From positions 513 through 13,445 of the forward strand of contig PLUH01000186.1 in the NCBI GenBank assembly GCA_003164825.1: a stretch of 12,933 nt of DNA, written 5' to 3'. The position numbers and the translations under genes are program-made. Shown piece after piece: positions 7,679-12,933 of this stretch; the first letter of the stretch is position 1; each line of letters begins with the position of its first letter. The DNA comes from Hyphomicrobiales bacterium (lineage in GTDB: Bacteria; Pseudomonadota; Alphaproteobacteria; Rhizobiales; Beijerinckiaceae). The notes below the pieces were generated by a model. That model saw nothing but the letters and a program-made list of their open reading frames with translations. It was not told where the DNA came from and made no database searches.

Positions 7679-7719
7679 GCCGCCTCGCCTCGATGAGGCT
7701 GCGGCTCTCGAGGGCGCGC

Positions 7720-7796
7720 GGCGGGATAGCTCAGCTGGTTAGAGCGGCGGAATCATAATCCGTAGGTCCCCAGTTCAAGTCTGGGTCCCGCTACCA
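7720..7796 (+). tRNA. tRNA-Met(CAT), elongator type
   Basis: The 77 bases fold as a complete cloverleaf. The acceptor stem is GGCGGGA/TCCCGCT with a G1:U72 wobble, followed by discriminator A73 and an encoded CCA. The D-arm stem is GCTC/GAGC. The anticodon stem is GCGGA/TCCGT (G27:U43 wobble) with loop ATCATAA, giving anticodon CAT. The variable loop is AGGTC. The T-arm is CCCAG/CTGGG around TTCAAGT. It lacks the three consecutive G:C pairs under the anticodon that mark initiator tRNA, so it is either elongator Met or the lysidine-modified Ile2 (read AUA), which has the same genomic anticodon. General similarity to alphaproteobacterial elongator tRNA-Met makes Met more likely. The gene has its own promoter (7649-7678) and terminator (7829-7849), so it is a single-gene transcription unit. 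Confidence 0.93.
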
Positions 7797-7828
7797 ATCC
7801 CAGAATTAACGGCCTTGGTTGCAGGTTT

Positions 7829-7849
7829 GGCCCCTCGAAGGGGCCTTTT
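7829..7849 (+). terminator. Intrinsic terminator of the tRNA gene
   Basis: GGCCCCT-CGA-AGGGGCC forms a perfect 7-bp GC-rich stem with a 3-base loop, directly followed by TTTT (7846-7849). It lies 33 bases after the tRNA 3' end and should end the tRNA transcript before the next gene. Confidence 0.85.
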
Positions 7850-7969
7850 GCGTGTCGCGCGCGTTGCGATTCATTTCGAAGCGTCTTCAATGGGCGCCTT
7901 GACCAGCGGCAAGTCCGGCGTCATGCCGACGTTGGCGGGGCGCTTGCGCCGGATCAAGAAAGAGCGAGG

Positions 7970-7974
7970 GGAGG
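7970..7974 (+). promoter_or_regulatory. Strong ribosome binding site of the unrecognised gene
   Basis: GGAGG within a longer purine run (7966-7975) sits four bases before ATG 7979. It supports this ATG and argues that the following frame is truly translated. Confidence 0.75.
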
Positions 7975-7978
7975 GCGG

Positions 7979-8560
7979 ATGGCCTTTTTTTCTTGCACGG
8001 TCAATGAAATCGGACCAGCGGCCGACGGCGCGGAAACGGCTGAGCCGGTGATCTACATCAACCTCACGGATACGGGGGGAAGTTTCGCAAACCAGTGGTT
8101 CTACGCCGCGGAGCGAGCCAAAACCCAGATGCTGTCTGTCGGTCTCGCCGCCATGTCCACAAACAGACCAGTCGAAGCGGCCATCGATACGCCGGACGTT
8201 CCCTATTCGAGCGTCAGACGCATGTACCTCATGGGGCCGGGCGGCGGCGGGACGAAACTGGCGTTCAGCGGAAATATAATCGGAACCCCGACCGGCGGAA
8301 AAATCCTCGCTCCCATCGACATCAGCCCCTTCGCCAAGATTCGATTTTCGGTCACCACCAACGGATCGGGCAACATCCAGTTCTATCTCCTGTCCGCCAC
8401 GGACGGGCAGACCCAGAACGGACTTTTGCTGGATCAATTCACGCTCGGAACCCCGGACAATACCACCCGCGTCTATGACGCCGCGGGGATATCGCTCCTG
8501 ATCCAAATCATTCCGAGCGACAGCAACAACCAGGCGATCATCGCCGTCTATGGCGCCTGA
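7979..8560 (+). CDS. Uncharacterised beta-rich protein, 193 residues
   Basis: I do not recognise a named family. The protein looks soluble, with no signal peptide and no membrane segment. It appears to have two parts. Residues 1 to about 84 run from NEIGPAADG through VIYINLTD and FANQWFYAAERAK to MYLM, with alternating polar and hydrophobic residues. A GPGGGG linker follows, then a Ser/Thr/Asn/Gly-rich beta-strand region (about 92-193) with FSGNIIGTPTGG, IRFSVTTNGSGNIQFYLLSA and LLIQIIPSDSNNQAIIAVYGA. A strong GGAGG four bases before the ATG and a protein-like composition support translation. Base composition differs from its neighbours: by hand count bases 8281-8460 are 105/180 G+C (58%), against 45/60 (75%) at 6901-6960 in purK, and rarer codons such as ATA occur. 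It stands alone behind the tRNA terminator and is convergent with the peptide transporter operon. Lateral acquisition is plausible but not shown. No function is proposed. Confidence 0.75.
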   Translation: MAFFSCTVNEIGPAADGAETAEPVIYINLTDTGGSFANQWFYAAERAKTQMLSVGLAAMSTNRPVEAAIDTPDVPYSSVRRMYLMGPGGGGTKLAFSGNIIGTPTGGKILAPIDISPFAKIRFSVTTNGSGNIQFYLLSATDGQTQNGLLLDQFTLGTPDNTTRVYDAAGISLLIQIIPSDSNNQAIIAVYGA

Positions 8561-8577
8561 GGCGCCTCGCAGGCGCC
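8552..8577. repeat. Three GGCGCC palindromes between convergent genes
   Basis: GGCGCC occurs at 8552-8557, 8561-8566 and 8572-8577, each self-complementary. The first two can pair around TGA, which is the stop codon of the uncharacterised gene, and GAGGCGCCTC (8559-8568) is itself a 10-base palindrome. No T run follows on either strand. It could slow or end transcription of both convergent units; the rest of the 90-base gap shows nothing. Confidence 0.35.
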
Positions 8578-8650
8578 GGCCGCCTCGCGTGGTTTGGGCC
8601 GACCCCTCGCCCGATTGACGCCGACGACCTTGACGAACGGGCGCCCGCAC

Positions 8651-9658
8651 TCAGTTTTGCCTCTCGTCATGCGCGAGATGGCAGGCGACATTGTCGATGA
8701 AGGCGGGGCGCTCGGTCCGGCAGATCGCGATCGCCTGCGGGCAGCGGGGATGGAACGGGCAGCCGGGCGGGGGGTCGATGGGGTTGGGCGGTTCGCCGCC
8801 GATCGGCGTTCGCGGCCGCCCGCTCATCATAAGGTCAGGCACGGCGTCGAGCAGCATGCGGGTGTAAGGGTGGCGCGGCCGCGCGAACAGCGCCTCGGTC
8901 TCGCCGATCTCGACCAGCCGGCCGAGATACATCACCCCGACGCGGCTCGCCATGAAACGCACCACCGCGAGATTGTGGGTGATGAGGAGATAGGTGAGGC
9001 CGAGCCTGTCCTGAAGATCGCGCATCAAATTGAGGATCTGCGCCTGGATGGACACGTCGAGGGCCGAGGTCGGCTCGTCGCAGACGATGAAATCGGGTTG
9101 GGCGGCGATCGCGCGCGCAATCGCGATCCGCTGGCGCTGGCCGCCGGAGAATTCGTGCGGAAACTTGCGCCCGTCGGCCGGATGGAGGCCGACGAGTTCG
9201 AGCAGTTCGCCGACCCGGGCGACGGTCGCGCGTTTTCCGGGGCCGGCGCCGGCGCCGCCCGCGCCAAACGCCCGGATCGGCTCGGCGATGATGTCGCCGA
9301 CCCGCCAGCGCGGATTGAGCGACGCGTAAGGGTCCTGGAAGATCATCTGGATGCGCCGCCGGATCGCGCGCCGCGCCGCCTTATCGCCGGTCCCGGCCAG
9401 ATCGACGCCCTCGATCAGCACCCGCCCCTGGCTCGCCTCCAGCAGCCCGACCACCATCCGCGCCAGCGTGGATTTGCCCGAGCCGGATTCGCCGACGAGC
9501 CCGAATGTCTCGCCGCGGAGAATGGTGAAGTCCGCGCCGTCGACTGCGGTCAGCGTCCGACGAGGCTCGCGAGCGATGAGGCGCGAGAGAAAGGGCGCGG
9601 AGACGTCGAATACGCGGCGAAGGCCATGCACTTCCACGATAGGATCGGCGGCGTTCAA
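8651..9658 (-). CDS. Peptide ABC transporter ATP-binding protein, DppF/OppF type
   Basis: This is one of two ATPases that drive the Dpp/Opp-type importer, acting at the cytoplasmic face of the membrane. It has 335 residues. Motifs are Walker A GESGSGKST (56-64), Q108 in FQDPYASLNP, signature SGGQRQR (171-177), Walker B with D194-E195, and H228. The C-terminal oligopeptide-transporter extension contains HPYT (263-266) and four cysteines (C300, C306, C313, C326), the pattern that in related DppD proteins binds an iron-sulfur cluster. The TTG start at 9658 overlaps the dppD stop as TTGA, with GAGG two bases upstream. It gives a normal N-terminus ahead of IVEVHGLRRVF. The frame stays open far upstream, but only as a shadow of dppD. 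The KST P-loop and FQDPYASLNP place it in the F rather than the D subgroup. It is the last gene of the operon. The substrate (peptide, opine, glutathione or other) cannot be told from the ATPase. Confidence 0.92.
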   Translation of the reverse strand: MNAADPIVEVHGLRRVFDVSAPFLSRLIAREPRRTLTAVDGADFTILRGETFGLVGESGSGKSTLARMVVGLLEASQGRVLIEGVDLAGTGDKAARRAIRRRIQMIFQDPYASLNPRWRVGDIIAEPIRAFGAGGAGAGPGKRATVARVGELLELVGLHPADGRKFPHEFSGGQRQRIAIARAIAAQPDFIVCDEPTSALDVSIQAQILNLMRDLQDRLGLTYLLITHNLAVVRFMASRVGVMYLGRLVEIGETEALFARPRHPYTRMLLDAVPDLMMSGRPRTPIGGEPPNPIDPPPGCPFHPRCPQAIAICRTERPAFIDNVACHLAHDERQN

Positions 9659-10644
9659 GTCCTCACGTCCGCGGCGACGGCCGCCCGGTCGTAGAGCCAG
9701 CAGGCCGCGCCGCGATCGCCGATCGCCATCAGCGGCGGGCGCTCGGCGCAGCGTGCGAAGACACGCGGACAGCGCGGGGCGAAGGCGCAGCCGGGCGGAA
9801 TCGCCGAAAGCCGCGGCATCGCGCCGGGAATCTGCGCCAGCCTTCGGGCGGACACCTCGAGCGTCGGGATCGCGGCCATCAGCCCCTGGGTATAGGGATG
9901 CAGGGGATCGCGCACCACTTCGTGGACCTCGCCGACCTCGGCGATGCGGCCGGCGTACATCACGGCGACGCGATCCGCGGTCTCCGCGATCACGCCCATG
10001 TCGTGGGTGATCAGCATCACCGCGGCGCCGTGCCTGCGGGTCAGATTTTTGAGCACCGAGATGATCTGCGCCTGGACCGAAACGTCGAGCGCGGTCGTCG
10101 GCTCGTCGGCGATCACCAGCGCGGGCTCGGCGCAAAGCGCGAGCGCGATCACGACGCGTTGGCGCATGCCGCCGGAGAATTCGTGCGGATAGCCGTCGAT
10201 GCGCTTCTCGGGCGAGGGAATGCCGACCTCGCCGAGCCAGGCGATCGCCCGCTCCCTCGCCTCTCTCCGCCCGACGGATTTATGCGCCAGGATCGTCTCG
10301 GTCAGCTGATCGCCGATGCGCAGCAACGGGTTGAGGCTGGTCATCGGGTCCTGGAAGATGATGCCGATGCGCCGCCCGCGGATGTCGCGCATTTGGGCCG
10401 GCGGCAGGCTGTCGATTCGTTTGCCGGCGAGAGAGATCTCGCCGCCGGCGATTCGGCCCGGCGGATCGAGAAGGCCGATGATGGCGAGGCCGGTCAGCGA
10501 TTTGCCGGCCCCCGATTCGCCGACGACGCCGAGAACCTCGCCCGGCGCGATGTCGAACGAGACGCCGTCGAGCGCCACCAGCGGCCCCTTGCGGGTGGCG
10601 AATTCGACCCTGAGATCGCGAACCGAAAGCAGCGGCCCGGTCAT
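9655..10644 (-). CDS. Peptide ABC transporter ATP-binding protein, DppD/OppD type
   Basis: This is the first ATPase of the importer, with 329 residues. Motifs are Walker A GESGAGKS (42-49), Q98 in FQDPMTSLNP, signature SGGMRQR (157-163), Walker B with D180-E181, and H214. SGGMRQRV and FQDPMTSLNP are characteristic of the D-type subunit, which pairs with the F-type. The C-terminal extension has HPYTQGL (249-255) and cysteines C286, C292, C299 and C315, a likely iron-sulfur site by analogy with characterised DppD proteins. The ATG at 10644 overlaps the dppC stop as ATGA and has AAGG about five bases upstream. The open frame runs on to 11433, but that part is a shadow of dppC. No key residue is missing. 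Confidence 0.93.
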   Translation of the reverse strand: MTGPLLSVRDLRVEFATRKGPLVALDGVSFDIAPGEVLGVVGESGAGKSLTGLAIIGLLDPPGRIAGGEISLAGKRIDSLPPAQMRDIRGRRIGIIFQDPMTSLNPLLRIGDQLTETILAHKSVGRREARERAIAWLGEVGIPSPEKRIDGYPHEFSGGMRQRVVIALALCAEPALVIADEPTTALDVSVQAQIISVLKNLTRRHGAAVMLITHDMGVIAETADRVAVMYAGRIAEVGEVHEVVRDPLHPYTQGLMAAIPTLEVSARRLAQIPGAMPRLSAIPPGCAFAPRCPRVFARCAERPPLMAIGDRGAACWLYDRAAVAADVRT

Positions 10645-11597
10645 TTCAGCCTTGGGTTGAGCGCATCGCGCAACCAGTCGCCAAGCAGGTTCACGGCCAG
10701 CACCAGAGCCGCGAGCGTGAGGCTCGGAAAGGCCACGATCCACCACTCGCCGGAGAACAGGTAGTTCTGCCCGATGCGGATCAGGGTCCCGAGCGAGGGC
10801 TCCGTCGGCGGCAGGCCGACGCCGAGGAAGGAGAGCGTCGCCTCGGTGATGATCGCGAGCGCAAGATTGATCGTTGCGATCACCATGACCGGCCCCATGA
10901 CATTGGGGAGGATATGCGAGATGAGGATGCGCGCATGCGAGAGCCCGATCAACCGCGCCGCCAGCACGTAATCGCGGTTCTTCTCGACCATCGTCGAGGC
11001 GCGCACCGTGCGCGCGTATTGCACCCAGAACGACAGGCCGATCGAGACCACCAGCACGGCGAATGCCGATTCGTCGCGGCTCTGGGCTTTCAGCATCGCG
11101 TGCGCGACGCCATCGAGAAGCAGGGCGATGAGAATCGCCGGAAACGTCAGCTGCACGTCGGCGATCCGCATGAGGATCGAGTCCGTCCAGCCTCCGGCGT
11201 ATCCCGAGATCAGCCCGAGGCCGACGCCGATCGCCCCGCCGAGGGCGACGCCGCAAAAGCCGATCGCGAGCGAGACGCGCAGCCCATAGAGGATTGCGGA
11301 GAGCATATCGCGCCCCTGGTCGTCGGTTCCGAGCAGGAATCGCGGGTCGCCGCCGGCGATGAAGCTCGGCGGATCGAGGGAGTCGGAGAGGAAATTGGTT
11401 GCGGGATTGAACGGGTCGGTCGGCGCGATCCACGGCGCGAGCAGCGCCGCCAGAAAAAGGATGATTGTCACTGCGCCGGCGGCGACCGTGACCTTCGACG
11501 ACAGGAAGCTCGCAAGAAGATCGCTGTCTTTGAGGCGCGCAATGAAGGTTCGGTTCGGTCTGGACGCGCCCTCTGGCTCAGCCGCGATCTCGCTCAT
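10641..11597 (-). CDS. Peptide ABC transporter permease, DppC/OppC type
   Basis: This inner-membrane permease pairs with the DppB-type protein to form the transport channel. It has 318 residues. A hydrophilic N-terminus (1-35) leads into a first membrane helix (about 36-57), ending in the typical LAPWIAPTDPF. LGTDDQGRDMLS (89-100) is the family hallmark. The BPD_transp_1 core follows, with the cytoplasmic EAA-type loop AARLIGLSHARILISHILPN (213-232) that contacts the ATPases, then ATLSFLGVG (253-261) and LLGDWLRDALNP (304-315). ATG 11597 is chosen over the upstream in-frame ATG (11735) because the extra 46 residues are a Ser-rich shadow of dppB. It begins one base after the dppB stop and ends overlapping dppD by 4 bases. 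There is no strong ribosome binding site of its own, which fits translational coupling. Confidence 0.93.
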   Translation of the reverse strand: MSEIAAEPEGASRPNRTFIARLKDSDLLASFLSSKVTVAAGAVTIILFLAALLAPWIAPTDPFNPATNFLSDSLDPPSFIAGGDPRFLLGTDDQGRDMLSAILYGLRVSLAIGFCGVALGGAIGVGLGLISGYAGGWTDSILMRIADVQLTFPAILIALLLDGVAHAMLKAQSRDESAFAVLVVSIGLSFWVQYARTVRASTMVEKNRDYVLAARLIGLSHARILISHILPNVMGPVMVIATINLALAIITEATLSFLGVGLPPTEPSLGTLIRIGQNYLFSGEWWIVAFPSLTLAALVLAVNLLGDWLRDALNPRLK

Positions 11598-11598
11598 C

Positions 11599-12585
11599 TC
11601 AAACCGGCGCGCGTTGCAGATGGACGCGCAGCCGCGGGTCCACGGCCACGTAAATGAGATCGACGATGAGATTGATGACGACGAACAGCGAGGCGATGAG
11701 CAGGAGATAGGCGGCCATGATCGGAATGTCGGCATTCTGAATCGATTGCAGAAACAATTGCCCCATGCCGGGCCAGGCGAACACCGTTTCGGTGATGATC
11801 GAGAAAGCCAGGATCGACCCGAGCTGGAGGCCGACGACGGTGATCACGGGAACGAGCGTATTCTTGAGCGCGTGGTGGAAATGAATTGCGCGCTCGGAAA
11901 GCCCGCGGGCGCGAGCGAACCTGATGTAGTCCGAGCGCATGACCTCGAGCATCTCGGCCCTGACCAGCCGCATGATCAGCGTCATCTGGAACAGCGCCAG
12001 CGTGATCGAGGGCATGATGAGCGACTTGAGCCCCGAAACCGTAAGCAGGCCGGTCGTCCACCACGAGCCGATATGCACCACATCGCCGCGGCCGAACGAC
12101 GGCAGCCAGCGAAGGACGACGGCGAACAGATAGATCAGCAAAATGCCGATCAGGAATGTCGGCAGCGATATGCCGATGAGCGACAGCGCCTGGAACAGCC
12201 TGGCGAGCGCGCTGTCGCGATGCAGCGCGGTGAAGACGCCCATCGGGACGCCCGCCGCCAGCGAAAGGATCGACGCGACAAGCGCGAGCTCGAGAGTGGC
12301 CGGCATGCGGGCGCCGATCAGATCGGCGACCGGCTGTTTGAACTGGTAGGAGACGCCGAAATCGAACCGCGCCGCGTTGATGAGGAAGCGCGCAGCCTGG
12401 ATGATCGTCGGTTGGTCGAGGCCGAGTTGATGGCGCAGCTGCTCACGCTCCTGAACCGAGGTCTCGATCCCCACCATCTGGTTCACCGGATCGCCGACAT
12501 AGCGGAACATCGCAAACGCGATCAGCCCGACCGCGATCAACACCCCGATCGACGCCAGCAGACGCCGCAGGATGAAGGCGATCAT
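11599..12585 (-). CDS. Peptide ABC transporter permease, DppB/OppB type
   Basis: This inner-membrane permease has 328 residues and is the partner of the DppC-type protein. The N-terminus MIAFILRRLL followed by a hydrophobic helix (about 9-28) is typical of DppB. The family region LGLDQP (55-60) and the segment FGVSYQFKQPV (76-86) lie in the periplasmic part. The BPD_transp_1 core follows, with EAA-type loop YIRFARARGLSERAIHFHHA (220-239), ETVFAWPGMGQL (266-277) and the closing YVAVDPRLR (312-320). The ATG at 12585 gives the expected N-terminus, although no clear Shine-Dalgarno sequence precedes it. It lies 87 bases after the binding-protein gene, the only real gap in the operon, and one base before dppC. 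The family is certain; the substrate is not. Confidence 0.94.
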   Translation of the reverse strand: MIAFILRRLLASIGVLIAVGLIAFAMFRYVGDPVNQMVGIETSVQEREQLRHQLGLDQPTIIQAARFLINAARFDFGVSYQFKQPVADLIGARMPATLELALVASILSLAAGVPMGVFTALHRDSALARLFQALSLIGISLPTFLIGILLIYLFAVVLRWLPSFGRGDVVHIGSWWTTGLLTVSGLKSLIMPSITLALFQMTLIMRLVRAEMLEVMRSDYIRFARARGLSERAIHFHHALKNTLVPVITVVGLQLGSILAFSIITETVFAWPGMGQLFLQSIQNADIPIMAAYLLLIASLFVVINLIVDLIYVAVDPRLRVHLQRAPV

Positions 12586-12626
12586 CGACGAGGTCGCCGA
12601 TTGGCTTGGCTCGACCTAAGACCGGC

Positions 12627-12642
12627 GGCGCGCCGGCGCGCC
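12627..12642. promoter_or_regulatory. 16-base perfect palindrome between dppA-like and dppB-like genes
   Basis: GGCGCGCCGGCGCGCC is a perfect inverted repeat, and also two tandem copies of GGCGCGCC. In RNA it can fold as a 6-bp GC stem closed by CCGG. It lies 30 bases after the binding-protein stop and 41 before the dppB start. There is no T run, so it is more likely an RNA-stabilising or partially terminating hairpin than a full terminator. Confidence 0.45.
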
Positions 12643-12672
12643 CAGATTGGGGTCATGGGCGGCCGTTCCTCG

Positions 12673-12933
12673 TCAATCCTTGGTGACCCAGGCGAAGCGA
12701 TAGGAATTGTTCGGCGGCTGAATCACATGCGTGGTCTTGGACACGCCCCAGGCGAGCGCCTGCTGATGCAACGGAATGTAGCTGACGTCGTCGACCAGCG
12801 AGATTCGCCAAGCCTCGGCGAAGATTTCGTCGCGCTTCTCCTCGTCCGGCTCATCGAGCGCCTTGCGGGCGAGCGCGTCGACTTTCGGGTTGCAATAGCC
12901 GCCGACGTTGTTGCCGCCCCAGTTGGTCTTCGG
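12673..12933 (-). CDS. Peptide ABC transporter substrate-binding protein, C-terminal part
   Basis: Only the last 86 codons and the TGA are present; the gene continues past the window edge. The translated end contains NWGGNNVGGYCNPKVDALAR, ALDEPDEEKRDEIFAEAW, DDVSYIPLHQQALAWGVSK and the closing YRFAWVTKD. The pattern of a GYCNPKVD-type segment, a helix of 'pDeekR..iF.eA', then 'yIPLhqq...wg' is characteristic of the C-terminal lobe of SBP_bac_5 (DppA/OppA) periplasmic binding proteins. This protein would capture the substrate in the periplasm and hand it to the B/C permeases downstream. As the first gene of the operon it usually needs higher expression than the membrane parts. With the N-terminal lobe outside the window, nothing can be said on the signal peptide or ligand pocket. 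Confidence 0.88.
   Translation of the reverse strand, partial: PKTNWGGNNVGGYCNPKVDALARKALDEPDEEKRDEIFAEAWRISLVDDVSYIPLHQQALAWGVSKTTHVIQPPNNSYRFAWVTKD

Noticed and set aside
7899..7927. TTGACC as a -35 for the unrecognised gene
   Set aside because: At the right distance (17 bases) the -10 would be CATGCC, a poor match, so I do not call a promoter.
7815..8051. Plus-strand open frame of 78 codons overlapping the tRNA terminator and the start of the unrecognised gene
   Set aside because: It begins before the terminator hairpin, has no ribosome binding site, and overlaps in another frame a gene with a strong one.
7871..8650. Minus-strand open frame of 259 codons opposite the unrecognised gene
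   Set aside because: Arg/Asp/Gly-rich shadow composition. The plus-strand frame has the better ribosome binding site and more protein-like composition, though this is the least certain of the strand choices.
8594..9694. Plus-strand open frame of 366 codons opposite the dppF-like gene
   Set aside because: The complementary strand encodes a full ABC ATPase; this frame has shadow composition and no motif.
1..12933. CRISPR arrays, insertion sequences, transposase or phage integrase genes
   Set aside because: Reading both strands I found no spaced direct repeats, no terminal inverted repeats with a transposase, and no integrase-like protein.

Overview
The window looks like chromosomal DNA of a high-GC alphaproteobacterium, probably Hyphomicrobiales (Rhizobiales). 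This is inferred from the protein sequences, the strong G/C bias at third codon positions, the mix of ABC importers, and a tRNA promoter of the TTGACA type. The genus cannot be set from the sequence alone. The window is mostly ordinary metabolic and transport DNA. I did not find a convincing new multi-gene system. The one gene I cannot place in a family is the small protein at 7979-8560.

Region 1 (12-4423, + strand) is a sugar import operon of the E. coli YtfR-YtfT-YjfF type. It encodes a double-domain ATPase and two different permeases joined by 4-base start/stop overlaps, followed after 16 bases by a FadR-type GntR regulator. The periplasmic binding protein (YtfQ type) would be expected upstream, outside the window. 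The likely ligand is galactofuranose or a related aldose such as arabinose or galactose.

Region 2 (4453-5844, - strand) is a CLC-family chloride channel/transporter with unusual selectivity-filter residues. It lies convergent to the regulator and divergent from purE.

Region 3 (5999-7849, + strand) holds purE and purK, which together convert AIR to CAIR in purine synthesis. They overlap by 4 bases and are followed by a hairpin. Next comes a self-contained tRNA-Met(CAT) unit with its own strong promoter and an intrinsic terminator.

Region 4 (7850-8650) carries one unrecognised beta-rich protein of 193 residues. It has a strong ribosome binding site and visibly lower GC than its neighbours, so it may be a recent arrival behind the tRNA.

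Region 5 (8651-12933, - strand) is a complete set of peptide/opine-type (Dpp/Opp) ABC transporter membrane and ATPase genes in the order A'-B-C-D-F. Only the last 86 codons of the binding protein are inside the window. B-C-D-F are tightly packed, with a 1-base gap and two 4-base overlaps. A 16-base perfect palindrome separates the binding-protein gene from the rest, and may set their relative expression.
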